A DNA stretch of 64,000 bases from Buchnera aphidicola (Pentalonia nigronervosa) (GCA_014622685.1 CP061275.1:372001-436000), one strand, 5' to 3'; shown: positions 20,969 through 30,013, counted from the stretch's first letter. Notes: generated from the letters alone by a model not told the origin. Numbers and translations: made by a program.

Positions 20969-21958
20969 TTATTCTTCTACAATATTTGATGGCGGCCAAC
21001 TATTTAATTTCATACCTAGAGATAAATTTCGAGCCGCTAATATATCTTTAATTTCTGTTAAAGATTTTTTTCCCAAATTTGGTGTTTTTAACAATTCGAC
21101 TTCTGTTTTTTGTACTAAATCACCAATGTAATGTATAGATTCTGCTTTTAGACAATTTGCAGATCGAACTGTAAGCTCTAAATCGTCTACCGGACGTAAT
21201 AAAATAGGATCAAATTCTGGTTTTTTTTCTTCTACTTCAGGTTCACAGACATCTCTTAAATCAACAAATGCTTCCAACTGTTCCGCTAAAATAGTTGCTG
21301 CACGTCTAATGGCTTCTTCTGGATCAATAGTACCGTTTGTTTCCATTTCAATAACCAATTTATCTAAATCAGTTCTTTGTTCTACACGTGCAGCTTCTAC
21401 GTTGTACGAAATACGATCTATAGGACTATAACACGCATCTACTAATAAACAACCAATACGTCTTGAATCATCTTCTACATGCATACGAGACGAAGCAGGA
21501 ACATACCCTCTTCCGCGTTTTACTTTTATTCTCATGTCAATGGAAGCATGTTCATCGGTTACATGACAAATAACATGATCTGGTCTAATAATTTCAACAT
21601 CACTGTTATGTACAATATCTGCCGCAGTAACTACACCGATACCTGATTTTTTTAAAGTGATCAAAACCTCATTTTTTCCATGTAGTTTTATAGCTAACCC
21701 TTTTAAATTTAACAATATTTCTAAAACATCTTCTTGTATGCCCTCTTTAGTACTATATTCGTGAAGTACGCCATTAATTTCAACTTCTGTTACTGCACAT
21801 CCAGGCATAGAAGAAAGAAGAATTCTGCGTAATGCATTTCCAAGTGTATGACCAAACCCTCTTTCTAATGGTTCTAAAGTTACTTTAGTGTGAGTAGTAC
21901 TAATTTGTTCAATATCAACTAATCTGGGTTTCAAAAAATCATTGATAGAATTCTGCAT
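20969..21958 (-). CDS. rpoA: RNA polymerase alpha subunit
   Basis: 329 residues, exactly the E. coli length. The N-terminal dimerisation domain shows FGHTLGNALRRILLSSMPG. The linker is Glu/Pro-rich. The C-terminal domain retains the UP-element and activator-binding region (RSANCLKAESIHYIGDLVQ, NLGKKSLTEIKDIL). Retention of alpha-CTD in a genome with few regulators suggests UP elements or basic contacts still matter. It lies in the alpha operon between rpsD and rplQ. Confidence 0.97.
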   Translation of the reverse strand: MQNSINDFLKPRLVDIEQISTTHTKVTLEPLERGFGHTLGNALRRILLSSMPGCAVTEVEINGVLHEYSTKEGIQEDVLEILLNLKGLAIKLHGKNEVLITLKKSGIGVVTAADIVHNSDVEIIRPDHVICHVTDEHASIDMRIKVKRGRGYVPASSRMHVEDDSRRIGCLLVDACYSPIDRISYNVEAARVEQRTDLDKLVIEMETNGTIDPEEAIRRAATILAEQLEAFVDLRDVCEPEVEEKKPEFDPILLRPVDDLELTVRSANCLKAESIHYIGDLVQKTEVELLKTPNLGKKSLTEIKDILAARNLSLGMKLNSWPPSNIVEE

Positions 21959-21984
21959 GCTACTCTCTCTTCAATAACAGATTT

Positions 21985-22605
21985 TTACTTAGAATAAAGT
22001 TCAATAATTAAATGTTCATTAATTTCTGAAGATAAATCAGAACGTGCAGGAAATGTTTTAAAAACACCTTCCATTTTAGAAACATTGACTTCTAACCATA
22101 TTGGTTTTTCTCGCTGATCAACTAATTCGAGAGAAGCCTTGATACGTGATTGATTTCGTGCTTTCTCTCGCACCGAAACTCGGTCACACGGTGATACATG
22201 ATACGAAGCAATATCAACAATTTTTTCGTTTACACAAATAGATCTATGATTGATCAATTGTCGCGATTCAGCACGTGTACAACCAAATCCCATACGATAA
22301 ACTATGTTATCTAATCTACTTTCCAATAATTGTAATAAATTCTCCCCAGTATTACCTTTAACACGAGCAGCTATTTTATAATATATTCTAAATTGACGTT
22401 CTAACACGCCATACAATCGTCTTACTTTTTGTTTTTCGCGCAATTGAATTGCATAATCAGATAATCTTGGTTTTCTATTTCCATGTTGTCCAGGTGATTG
22501 CTCTAATTTGCATTTAGAATCTATTGACCGTAATCCTGATTTAGAGAACAGATCAGTACCTTCACGTCGACTTAATTTTAACTTTGGGCCTAAATATTTT
22601 GCCAT
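21985..22605 (-). CDS. rpsD: 30S ribosomal protein S4
   Basis: Primary 16S-binding assembly protein, 206 residues as in E. coli. S4 RNA-binding domain motif: LDNIVYRMGF...SRQLINHRSI. ATG 22605 (MAKYLGPKLKLSRREGTD) has a strong TTGGAGA ribosome site; in-frame codons up to 22719 overlap rpsK and are not part of it. In E. coli S4 represses the alpha operon by binding its leader; that control cannot be judged here. Confidence 0.97.
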   Translation of the reverse strand: MAKYLGPKLKLSRREGTDLFSKSGLRSIDSKCKLEQSPGQHGNRKPRLSDYAIQLREKQKVRRLYGVLERQFRIYYKIAARVKGNTGENLLQLLESRLDNIVYRMGFGCTRAESRQLINHRSICVNEKIVDIASYHVSPCDRVSVREKARNQSRIKASLELVDQREKPIWLEVNVSKMEGVFKTFPARSDLSSEINEHLIIELYSK

Positions 22606-22630
22606 TATTTTCTCCAATGATTCTAAAAAT

Positions 22631-23020
22631 TTATACACGACGTTTTTTAGGTGGACGGCAACCATTATGTGGAATAGGAGTAACATCAGTAATATTTGTA
22701 ATACGAAATCCAGAGGCATTTAAAGCACGAATAGTAGATTCTCTACCTGGACCCGGTCCTTTTACCATGACTTCTAAATTTTTTATGCCATAATCTTTCA
22801 CTATTTCTGCACAGCGTTCTGCTGCAATTTGTGCAGCAAAAGGAGTTGATTTGCGTGATCCTCGAAAACCAGATCCACCAGAAGTCGCCCAGCCTAAAGC
22901 ATTTCCTTGTCGATCTGTAATAGTCACAATAGTATTATTGAAAGACGCATGAATGTGTGCAATACCATCTAAAATTTGTTTTTTTACGCGTTTTCGTGCG
23001 CGGGCTAAATTTTTTACCAT
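22631..23020 (-). CDS. rpsK: 30S ribosomal protein S11
   Basis: Platform protein of the small subunit, 129 residues as in E. coli and highly conserved (ASFNNTIVTITDRQGNAL, KGPGPGRESTIRAL, PIPHNGCRPPKKRRV). Second gene of the alpha operon, 15 bp after rpsM. Confidence 0.97.
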   Translation of the reverse strand: MVKNLARARKRVKKQILDGIAHIHASFNNTIVTITDRQGNALGWATSGGSGFRGSRKSTPFAAQIAAERCAEIVKDYGIKNLEVMVKGPGPGRESTIRALNASGFRITNITDVTPIPHNGCRPPKKRRV

Positions 23021-23035
23021 ATTTAATTACCTAAA

Positions 23036-23392
23036 TTATTTTTTTATTGCTTTTCGCGGTCCTTTGCAAGTTCTGGCATTAGTTTTAGTTCGCTGTCCAT
23101 GCACTGGAAGATGTCGTCGATGACGTAGACCACGATAACAACCCAAATCAATTAAACGTTTTATATTTAAAGTTTTTTTTCTTCTTAAATCCCCTTCAAT
23201 CACGTATTTTGAAACATGCTCTCGTAATAATTCAATTTGTTCTATATTTAAATCCATAATTTTCGCCGATACAGGAACATTTGCTGCTAAACAAATTGCT
23301 TGAGATAATTTTTTTCCGATACCATAGATTGCAGTTAATGCAATTATAGTATGCTGATTTTCAGGAATGTTAATACCTGCAATACGTGCCAT
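23036..23392 (-). CDS. rpsM: 30S ribosomal protein S13
   Basis: Head protein contacting the P-site tRNA and forming intersubunit bridges; 118 residues (E. coli 118). It begins MARIAGINIPENQH and has the RGLRHRRHLPVHGQRTKTNA signature near the basic C-terminus. First gene of the alpha operon, about 80 bp after rpmJ. The operon promoter or an S4-responsive leader would lie in that gap. Confidence 0.97.
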   Translation of the reverse strand: MARIAGINIPENQHTIIALTAIYGIGKKLSQAICLAANVPVSAKIMDLNIEQIELLREHVSKYVIEGDLRRKKTLNIKRLIDLGCYRGLRHRRHLPVHGQRTKTNARTCKGPRKAIKK

Positions 23393-23470
23393 ATAAAAAT
23401 CCTACAATTAATTATAATATAAAAGACCATATTTTATGTATTTTATCTATGTCAATTATTTAATAAAAAA

Positions 23471-23587
23471 TTACCCTTGACGTTGTTTATGTTTAGGATC
23501 AATTTTACAAATAACTCGAACAACATTATTGCGTTTTATAATTCTGCAATGTCGACAAAGAATTTTTACCGAAGCTTGTACTTTCAT
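23471..23587 (-). CDS. rpmJ: 50S ribosomal protein L36
   Basis: Very small gene read directly from the sequence: 38 residues, start MKVQASVKILCRHC, end PKHKQRQG. It is the zinc-ribbon form, with ligands C11, C14, C27 and a His near 33. It lies between secY and rpsM, as in E. coli, where it ends the spc operon. The ATG has a GGAAAAGAT ribosome-site region upstream. Confidence 0.96.
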   Translation of the reverse strand: MKVQASVKILCRHCRIIKRNNVVRVICKIDPKHKQRQG

Positions 23588-23619
23588 ATCTTTTCCAATA
23601 ATTTCATAATTTGAATTTA

Positions 23620-24939
23620 TCAATTAAAATTAGCTTTTTTTAAAACAGAATCGTATTTACCAGACATAACTAACGTTTGAATCTGTGTAATAAAATCCAT
23701 AATCACGACAACTACAATTAATAAAGAAGTGCCGCCAAATGAAAACGGAACATTCATAATACTACGCATAAATTCTGGTATCAAACAAATGAATACAATA
23801 TATAATGATCCTATTCCAGTTAATTTTAACATTATTCTTTTAATATACTTAGCTGTTTGTTCGCCTGGTCGAATACCTGTAATAAATGCACCTGACTTCT
23901 TTAAATTATCCGCTGTTTCTCGCGGATTAAAAACTAAACTTGTATAAAAAAAGCAAAAAAATATTATGGAAAGCGCATATAATATTATGTACAATGGTTG
24001 ATTAGGTTGCAAATAATATATAATTTTCTTTAAAAAAATCCATTTATTACCAATACCAAACCATGATACAATTGTTATAGGAAAGAGAATAAGACTAGAA
24101 GCAAAAATAGCTGGCATAACTCCTGACATATTAATTTTTAGAGGCAAATGAGACGTTTGAGCGATATAAGTACGTCGACCGTGGTAACGTTGAGCATAAT
24201 GCACAATTATTTTTCTTTGACCTTTTTCAATAAAAACAACAAAAAAAACCACCAAAAAAATTAATAATATAGCAAAAAAAAATAAAAAAATACCTAACTC
24301 ACCTTGTCTAGTTTGTTCAATAGTATGAGCTATAGATGCAGGCAAACCTGATATTATTCCTACGAAAATGATAATAGAAATACCATTTCCGATACCTCGT
24401 TCTGTAATTAACTCGCCTAACCACATTAAAAACATCGTACCAGTTATTAAACTGATAATTGCAACAAAATAAAAACACCAATCAACATGAACAATAATCT
24501 GTTTCATTACTGATATATGAGATAAACTGCTAACAATACCAATAGATTGAAATACAGATAATATTAATGTGGCATATCTAGTATATTGATTAATTTTATG
24601 CCGACCCGATTCGCCATCTTTTTTAATTTCAGACAAAAACGGTATTACTAATGTCAATAATTGAATAATAATAGAGGCAGATATATAAGGCATAATACCT
24701 AAAGCAAAAATAGACGCACGACTTAACGCGCCGCCAGAAAAGATATTAAACATATCAATAATAGTACCTTGTCGATCGTTTAATATTTTCGATAAAATCG
24801 TAGTGTCAATTCCAGGAATAGGAATAAAAGAACCAAATCTAAAAATAATCAATGCTACTATTAAAAAAATAATTCTTTGTTTTAATTCATTAAAATTTTT
24901 TTGAGTATGTTTAAGTGCTAATTCGAATTGTTTAATCAT
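23620..24939 (-). CDS. secY: Preprotein translocase subunit SecY
   Basis: Channel-forming core of the Sec translocon in the inner membrane, 439 residues (E. coli 443). About ten membrane segments are visible, with the plug-region motif FSGGALSRASIFALGIMPYI near residue 70 and the ERGIGNGISIIIF loop near 175. Cytosolic loop 5 residues (RPGEQTAKYI) that contact the ribosome and SecA remain. It sits in the spc operon between rplO and rpmJ. Confidence 0.97.
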   Translation of the reverse strand: MIKQFELALKHTQKNFNELKQRIIFLIVALIIFRFGSFIPIPGIDTTILSKILNDRQGTIIDMFNIFSGGALSRASIFALGIMPYISASIIIQLLTLVIPFLSEIKKDGESGRHKINQYTRYATLILSVFQSIGIVSSLSHISVMKQIIVHVDWCFYFVAIISLITGTMFLMWLGELITERGIGNGISIIIFVGIISGLPASIAHTIEQTRQGELGIFLFFFAILLIFLVVFFVVFIEKGQRKIIVHYAQRYHGRRTYIAQTSHLPLKINMSGVMPAIFASSLILFPITIVSWFGIGNKWIFLKKIIYYLQPNQPLYIILYALSIIFFCFFYTSLVFNPRETADNLKKSGAFITGIRPGEQTAKYIKRIMLKLTGIGSLYIVFICLIPEFMRSIMNVPFSFGGTSLLIVVVVIMDFITQIQTLVMSGKYDSVLKKANFN

Positions 24940-24949
24940 TATTTACTGA

Positions 24950-25384
24950 TTATCCTTCAATTATACCACCAAATTTTTCAATTTCAGAACGAGCGCCTTT
25001 AGTCACCAGCAAACCTCGAATCTTTAATGAACGATTTATCTTTCCTGAGAAAATTATTTTTACATGTTTGATATTTTTACGGATGATGTTCTTTTTTTTT
25101 AAAGTATCAAGATCAATAATAGAATTCGATAAATTTTCTATTTCTGATAGACGTACTTCAGCAACAAAATTTTTTTTTCGTGAATTAAAACCAAATTTAG
25201 GTAATCTTCTGTACAAAGGCATTTGACCACCTTCAAAACCTCGACGAATTCTACTACCAGATCTGGATTTTTGACCTTTATGACCCCGACCGGCAGTTTT
25301 ACCAAAACCTGAACCAATGCCTCTTCCTAGTCGTGTTCGACTTTTTCGAGATCGATAAGCCGGTGATAAAGTATTCAAATACAT
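24950..25384 (-). CDS. rplO: 50S ribosomal protein L15
   Basis: 144 residues, as in E. coli. The N-terminal Gly/Arg/Lys-rich extension that threads into 23S rRNA (RLGRGIGSGFGKTAGRGHKG) is intact. The ATG lies 2 bp after the rpmD stop, so the two are translationally close. It is followed by secY 10 bp later. Confidence 0.97.
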   Translation of the reverse strand: MYLNTLSPAYRSRKSRTRLGRGIGSGFGKTAGRGHKGQKSRSGSRIRRGFEGGQMPLYRRLPKFGFNSRKKNFVAEVRLSEIENLSNSIIDLDTLKKKNIIRKNIKHVKIIFSGKINRSLKIRGLLVTKGARSEIEKFGGIIEG

Positions 25385-25386
25385 AT

Positions 25387-25566
25387 TTATACCTCTTGAA
25401 CATTCAAAATATACGCAATTTTATTTATCATACCTCGAATTGAAAGTGTATCTTGACGTACGACAGCATGTCCAATATGACGCAAACCCAATCCATTTAA
25501 AATTTTTTTATGTTTAGGTAACCTTCCAATAGCACTTTTAATCTGAGTAATTTTGATTTTTTTCAT
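25387..25566 (-). CDS. rpmD: 50S ribosomal protein L30
   Basis: Short gene found by translating the gap between rpsE and rplO: 59 residues, MKKIKITQIKSAIGRLPKHK at the start, with family signature GLRHIGHAVVRQDT and the C-terminal MINKIAYIL region. E. coli L30 is also 59 residues. Spacing is 10 bp after rpsE and 2 bp before rplO, within the spc operon. Confidence 0.96.
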   Translation of the reverse strand: MKKIKITQIKSAIGRLPKHKKILNGLGLRHIGHAVVRQDTLSIRGMINKIAYILNVQEV

Positions 25567-25576
25567 TTAATAAAAT

Positions 25577-26080
25577 TTATCCTAATATATCATAAATTTG
25601 TTTATTTCTTTTAGCTGCAATCATATTTGGAGATTTCATATTACTTAAACCATCCATAGTTGCACGCACCACATTTATTGGATTAGTAGAACCATACGTT
25701 TTGGCCAAAACATTATGCACTCCTGCTACTTCTAATACTGCACGCATTGCCCCTCCCGCAATAATTCCCGTTCCGTCTGAAGCAGGTTTCATAAATACGT
25801 TTGATCCGGTATGTGTACCCTTTAAAGCATATTGTAAAGTTTTATTTACTAAGGGTATTGTAATCATGTTACGTTTTGCTTGCTCCATTGCTTTTTGAAT
25901 TGCAGCTGGCACTTCACGAGCTTTTCCATAACCGAAACCAACACGTCCTTTACCATTTCCGACAACAGTTAATGCTGTAAATGAAAATATACGACCACCT
26001 TTAACTGTTTTAGAAACGCGATTTACTGTAATTAATTTTTCTTTTAATTCAATATTATTTTTTTTTTCAATCATAGCCAT
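25577..26080 (-). CDS. rpsE: 30S ribosomal protein S5
   Basis: 167 residues as in E. coli. It has the S5 double-stranded RNA-binding motif (VNRVSKTVKGGRIFSFTALTVVG) and GAGGAMRAVLEVAG-type core (IIAGGAMRAVLEVAGVHNVL). ATG 26080 is preferred; a GTG at 26095 lies inside the GAGGTGA ribosome site. Codons 3-6 contain a run of ten A (26058-26067 on the plus strand shows T10), an unusual slippage-prone tract at the start of an essential gene. Confidence 0.96.
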   Translation of the reverse strand: MAMIEKKNNIELKEKLITVNRVSKTVKGGRIFSFTALTVVGNGKGRVGFGYGKAREVPAAIQKAMEQAKRNMITIPLVNKTLQYALKGTHTGSNVFMKPASDGTGIIAGGAMRAVLEVAGVHNVLAKTYGSTNPINVVRATMDGLSNMKSPNMIAAKRNKQIYDILG

Positions 26081-26096
26081 GATATAATTTATCACC

Positions 26097-26462
26097 TCAA
26101 AACTTTAGTCCAAAACTTCGCGCAGATTCTGCTAATTCTTTTACACGACCATGATATTTAAAACCAGATCGATCAAAAGAGACATGACGTATTTTTTTTA
26201 ATAAAGCTCTTTCTGCAATTGTTTTTCCTATTATAAAAGCAGCTTCTTTATTACCAGTATATTTTAAACCGCATCGTATTTTTTTTTCTACTGTAGATGC
26301 ACAAGCTAATACTTTAAATTCCGAAGAAATAATCTGAGCATAAATATGACGTAAGGTACGGTGCACTGTTAACCGCACTACACCTAAGTTTTGAATTTTT
26401 TTTCGTGTTTTATTAGATCGCCGTATACGAGAAATTATTTTTTTATTTCTGAAAAACATCAT
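26097..26462 (-). CDS. rplR: 50S ribosomal protein L18
   Basis: 5S rRNA-binding protein, 121 residues (E. coli 117). Signature elements: RLTVHRTLRHIYAQ and SFDRSGFKYHGRVK. The N-terminus differs slightly, with two consecutive ATG codons (26462 and 26459). It begins next to the rplF stop with essentially no spacer, suggesting coupled translation. Confidence 0.95.
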   Translation of the reverse strand: MMFFRNKKIISRIRRSNKTRKKIQNLGVVRLTVHRTLRHIYAQIISSEFKVLACASTVEKKIRCGLKYTGNKEAAFIIGKTIAERALLKKIRHVSFDRSGFKYHGRVKELAESARSFGLKF

Positions 26463-26463
26463 T

Positions 26464-27000
26464 TTACTTTTTTTTGGCCTCTTTTATGCGAACTATTTCG
26501 TTAGAATAACGAATTCCTTTCCCTTTATATGGTTCTGGTATACGATAAAAACGTAAATTAGCTGCAACTTGACCTACTAATTGTTTATCTATACCAGTAA
26601 TATTAATCTCTGTTGTTGAAGTAATTTCTACATGAATTCCTTTCGGAAGATGATATATAATGGGATGAGAATAACCTAAAAACATATTAATAATATTACC
26701 TTCGCTTATCGAAACACGATATCCTATTCCAGAAAGTTGTAATTTTTTATTAAATTGCTTCGACACACCTAAAACCATAGAATTTACTAAAGATCTAGAT
26801 GTACCTGCCTGCGCCCAACTATCAGAAAATTCTAAACGCGGTAAAAAAAATATTTTATTTTTTGAATATTTAACTTCAACTGAAGGATGGATCATGCGTG
26901 AAAGATGACCATATTTTCCCTGAACAAATATTAATTGTAAATTCAATTTTACATCAACATCTTCAGGAACAACAATTGGACGTTTAGCAATACGAGACAT
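26464..27000 (-). CDS. rplF: 50S ribosomal protein L6
   Basis: 178 residues (E. coli 177). Located near the factor-binding site of the large subunit. Recognisable stretches: SRIAKRPIVVPEDV, the LSGIGYRV region and the C-terminal PEPYKGKGIRY signature. Spc operon gene between rpsH and rplR. Confidence 0.97.
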   Translation of the reverse strand: MSRIAKRPIVVPEDVDVKLNLQLIFVQGKYGHLSRMIHPSVEVKYSKNKIFFLPRLEFSDSWAQAGTSRSLVNSMVLGVSKQFNKKLQLSGIGYRVSISEGNIINMFLGYSHPIIYHLPKGIHVEITSTTEINITGIDKQLVGQVAANLRFYRIPEPYKGKGIRYSNEIVRIKEAKKK

Positions 27001-27013
27001 ATTTTCTCCATTT

Positions 27014-27412
27014 TTATGCTATATAAAAAATAACTTCACCGCCTAAACCCATTTGTCGTGCTATACGATCAGTTATAATTCCTTTAGAAGTAGAAATAAC
27101 AGCTACTCCTAAACCAGACATAACTTTAGGTAATTTATTTTTTTTAACATATATCCGTAAACTAGGTCGACTGACACGTGTAATCAGTTCTATAACAGAT
27201 TTTCCTTTAAAATATTTTAAAATTATCTCTAATCTTGATTTATAATCAGAGTTTTTTTTGACTTGAAAATCTTTAATATAACCTTCTTGTTTCAGTAATT
27301 TGGCAATTGATATTTTTAATTTAGAAGAAGGTAATAAAACAGAACACTTATTAGCTGATTGACCATTTCGAATACGAGTTAACATATCTGCTATCGGATC
27401 TTGCATACTCAT
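27014..27412 (-). CDS. rpsH: 30S ribosomal protein S8
   Basis: 132 residues. It starts MSMQDPIADMLTRIRNGQ at ATG 27412 with AGGAAG upstream; in-frame codons to 27451 run into rpsN and are not homologous. C-terminal 16S-binding loop ISTSKGIITD is intact. In E. coli S8 represses the spc operon by binding the rplE start region; I cannot confirm that structure here. Confidence 0.96.
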   Translation of the reverse strand: MSMQDPIADMLTRIRNGQSANKCSVLLPSSKLKISIAKLLKQEGYIKDFQVKKNSDYKSRLEIILKYFKGKSVIELITRVSRPSLRIYVKKNKLPKVMSGLGVAVISTSKGIITDRIARQMGLGGEVIFYIA

Positions 27413-27444
27413 TTTTGATCTTCCTATATCCGAAAAATTAAATT

Positions 27445-27750
27445 TTACCAACTAGATTTTTTTAAACCCGGAATTTCACCTTTCATAGCAGCTTCTCTTA
27501 CTTTCATTCGACTCAGTCCAAACTTACGTAAAAATGCATGCGGTCGACCAGTTTGACGACATCTATTTCTTTGACGGGAAGGACTAGAGTCACGAGGAAA
27601 TGTTTGTAATTTTAAAACTGCCATCCATCGTTCTGATTCTGATAAAAATATATTAGAAATTGTTTTTTTTAACTCAATACGTTGTGCATAAAATTTATTA
27701 GCTAATTTTACACGTTTTAACTCGCGTGCTTTCATCGATTGTTTAGCCAT
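27445..27750 (-). CDS. rpsN: 30S ribosomal protein S14
   Basis: 101 residues (E. coli 101), the long zinc-free form, lacking CXXC pairs. Signature RQRNRCRQTGRPHAFLRKFGLSR lies near the C-terminus. Spc operon gene between rplE and rpsH. Confidence 0.97.
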   Translation of the reverse strand: MAKQSMKARELKRVKLANKFYAQRIELKKTISNIFLSESERWMAVLKLQTFPRDSSPSRQRNRCRQTGRPHAFLRKFGLSRMKVREAAMKGEIPGLKKSSW

Positions 27751-27764
27751 AAAATAACCTTTTT

Positions 27765-28304
27765 TTATTTGCGAAAAGGAAAATTAAAAGATGATAATAA
27801 TAAATGACCTTCATTATCAGACTTAGCAGTTGTGGTAATAGTTATATTTAAACCACGTACACGATCGATTTTATCGTAATCAATTTCTGGGAAAATAATT
27901 TGTTCTCTGATTCCTAAACTATAATTTCCTTGACCATCAAATGCATTTTTTGATAAACCTCGAAAATCACGAATACGAGGAATAGCAATTGTAATTAATC
28001 GTTCAAAAAAATCCCATTTTCTTTGACCACGCAATGTTACTTTACAACCAATCGGATAACCTTTTCTAATCTTAAAGCTAGCAATAGATTTACGAGCTTT
28101 AGTAATTAATGGTTTTTGACCAGATATTGCCGTTAAATCTAAAACAGCGTAATTAAGTACTTTCTTATCATTTGCGGCTGCACCTACACCCATATTTAAA
28201 GTGATTTTATCAATTTTAGGAACTTGCATAACAGAACTTAAATTTAATTTAGTCATAAGATCGTTAACGACTTTTAATTTATAATAATTGTATAACGTTG
28301 TCAT
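27765..28304 (-). CDS. rplE: 50S ribosomal protein L5
   Basis: 5S rRNA-binding protein, 179 residues from ATG 28304, the E. coli length. Conserved core: MQVPKIDKITLNMGVG, GQKPLITKARKS and the C-terminal ITTTAKSDNEG. A second ATG two codons earlier (28310) is too close to the AGGA ribosome site; 28304 has about 8-nt spacing. Confidence 0.96.
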   Translation of the reverse strand: MTTLYNYYKLKVVNDLMTKLNLSSVMQVPKIDKITLNMGVGAAANDKKVLNYAVLDLTAISGQKPLITKARKSIASFKIRKGYPIGCKVTLRGQRKWDFFERLITIAIPRIRDFRGLSKNAFDGQGNYSLGIREQIIFPEIDYDKIDRVRGLNITITTTAKSDNEGHLLLSSFNFPFRK

Positions 28305-28321
28305 GTCCATATTCCTATGTA

Positions 28322-28633
28322 TTAAATCAATTTGCCATTAGATTTAAAAAAACGAACTTTTTTTCCTTTTTCGTATCTAAATCCAACACGATCGGACTTT
28401 TTAGTTTCAGAATTAAAGATAGCAATATTTGACACATGAATAGGAGCTTCTTTTTCGATGATACTACCACTTTTATTTTGAGATGGAATTGGTTTTTGAT
28501 GTTTTTTTACTAAATTTACGTGATTAATAATTACTTTATCAAAAGACAAAAAACTTTTAATCGAACCAGTTTTACCTTTATTTTTTCCTGTTAAAATGAT
28601 AATGTTATCATTATAACGTAATTTTGATGCCAT
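28322..28633 (-). CDS. rplX: 50S ribosomal protein L24
   Basis: Assembly-initiator protein, 103 residues (E. coli 104). It carries the KOW motif (DNIIILTGKNKGKTGSI) near the N-terminus and VGFRYEKGKKVRF near the end. Spc operon, between rplN and rplE. Confidence 0.96.
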   Translation of the reverse strand: MASKLRYNDNIIILTGKNKGKTGSIKSFLSFDKVIINHVNLVKKHQKPIPSQNKSGSIIEKEAPIHVSNIAIFNSETKKSDRVGFRYEKGKKVRFFKSNGKLI

Positions 28634-28660
28634 GTTTATGTTCCTTTAATATTTATTGCA

Positions 28661-29029
28661 CTATAATACTTCTGGAGCTAATGAAATAATTTTCATAAAT
28701 TTTTCCGTTCTAAGTTCACGAGTTACAGGCCCAAAAATACGAGTACCAATCGGCTGTTCATTATTATTTAAAACTACACATGAATTGCTATCAAAACGAA
28801 TTATAGAACCATCAGAACGTCTCACCCCTTTCTTTGTTCTAACGATTACTGCTTTTAACACTTCTCCTTTTTTTACTTTTCCTCTTGGAATCGCTTCTTT
28901 AACTGCAATTTTAATTATATCACCAATATTAGCATATCGACGACGTGAACCACCTAATACTTTAATGCACATCGCAGAACGCGCACCAGAATTATCAGAT
29001 ACTTTTAAGATAGTTTGTACTTGAATCAT
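28661..29029 (-). CDS. rplN: 50S ribosomal protein L14
   Basis: 122 residues (E. coli 123). Begins MIQVQTILKVSDNSGAR; signature GGSRRRYANIGDII and FDSNSCVVLNN are present. First gene of the spc operon. A 105-bp gap upstream, the largest inside the S10-spc-alpha block after the rpsM leader, is where a spc promoter would sit. The opposite-strand open frame of similar length is a shadow. Confidence 0.96.
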   Translation of the reverse strand: MIQVQTILKVSDNSGARSAMCIKVLGGSRRRYANIGDIIKIAVKEAIPRGKVKKGEVLKAVIVRTKKGVRRSDGSIIRFDSNSCVVLNNNEQPIGTRIFGPVTRELRTEKFMKIISLAPEVL

Positions 29030-29134
29030 AAATTTTGTGTTCCAAAAATTTTATTTAAAAAATTGATTATAATAAAATATAAATCATTTTCACCATATAA
29101 AAAATTACATTTTCTTATACAATACATATATTTG

Positions 29135-29389
29135 CTAAACAATTGCTTTTTCAATAATTCGCACTAATTTCCAAGATTTTGTCTTAGAAATGGGACGACA
29201 TGCACAAATTTCTACAATATCATTAACATTGCATATATTTTTTTCATCATGAATATGAATTTTAGTAGTGCGTTTAACAAATTTTTTATAAATTGCATGT
29301 TTTACAAAACGCTCAATAGCTACAATTGCAGATTTTTGCATTTTATTTTTAATAATTCGACCTTGCAAAGTACGAATCTTATCTATCAT
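29135..29389 (-). CDS. rpsQ: 30S ribosomal protein S17
   Basis: 84 residues as in E. coli; OB-fold primary 16S-binding protein. Recognisable: TLQGRIIKNKMQKSAIVAIER and NDIVEICACRPISKTKSW. Last gene of the S10 operon. Its start overlaps the rpmC stop by 4 bp (ATGA), consistent with coupled translation. Confidence 0.96.
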   Translation of the reverse strand: MIDKIRTLQGRIIKNKMQKSAIVAIERFVKHAIYKKFVKRTTKIHIHDEKNICNVNDIVEICACRPISKTKSWKLVRIIEKAIV

Positions 29390-29583
29390 AAAACATTTTC
29401 CTTTTCCGTCAATAAAGTTTTTATTCGTGCAATATTTTTTCGCACGTTGCGTAATAAATGCGGTTGTTTTAACTTGCCAGACACTGACTGCATGCGTAAA
29501 TTAAATTGTTCTCGCAACAACTGTAATAATTCTACTTTAAGATCATTTATATTTTTTTTACGAAATTCTATAATTGTTTTCAT
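29386..29583 (-). CDS. rpmC: 50S ribosomal protein L29
   Basis: 65 residues (E. coli 63), two-helix protein near the tunnel exit. Motifs: LLQLLREQFNLRMQ and LRNVRKNIARIKTLL. Overlaps rplP by 1 bp upstream and rpsQ by 4 bp downstream. Confidence 0.96.
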   Translation of the reverse strand: MKTIIEFRKKNINDLKVELLQLLREQFNLRMQSVSGKLKQPHLLRNVRKNIARIKTLLTEKENVL

Positions 29584-29993
29584 TACATTATTGTCTTAAT
29601 TAAAAAAGTTGTTTTAATTGGTAATTTTGCTGCAGCTAATTTAAATGCCGCTCTCGATTCTTGTTCTGTAATTCCATCTATTTCATAAAGAATTTTACCT
29701 GGTTGAACTAAGGCTACCCAATATTCAACATTACCTTTTCCTTTACCCATTCTTACTTCTAATGGCTTTTGAGTAATAGGTTTATCAGGAAAAACACGAA
29801 TCCAAACTTTGCCTTGTCGCTTGATACAACGAGTGATTGCGCGACGTGCAGACTCAATTTGACGAGCAGTTAAACGTCCACGATCAATTGCTTGAAGGCC
29901 AAAAGATCCAAAATGTATCTCGGTACTATTTGATAAACCACGATTACGACCTTTATGCATTTTTCTAAATTTAGTACGTTTCGGTTGCAACAT
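29583..29993 (-). CDS. rplP: 50S ribosomal protein L16
   Basis: 136 residues as in E. coli; organises the A-site tRNA arm. Signatures: MLQPKRTKFRKMHKGRNRG, ARQIESARRAITR and GKGKGNVEYWVA. S10 operon between rpsC and rpmC. Confidence 0.97.
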   Translation of the reverse strand: MLQPKRTKFRKMHKGRNRGLSNSTEIHFGSFGLQAIDRGRLTARQIESARRAITRCIKRQGKVWIRVFPDKPITQKPLEVRMGKGKGNVEYWVALVQPGKILYEIDGITEQESRAAFKLAAAKLPIKTTFLIKTIM

Positions 29994-30013
29994 CTCTCTA
30001 ATCTCCTTATATT

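Noticed and set aside
28656..29024. A 122-codon plus-strand frame
   Set aside because: Exact shadow of rplN, whose protein is unmistakable.
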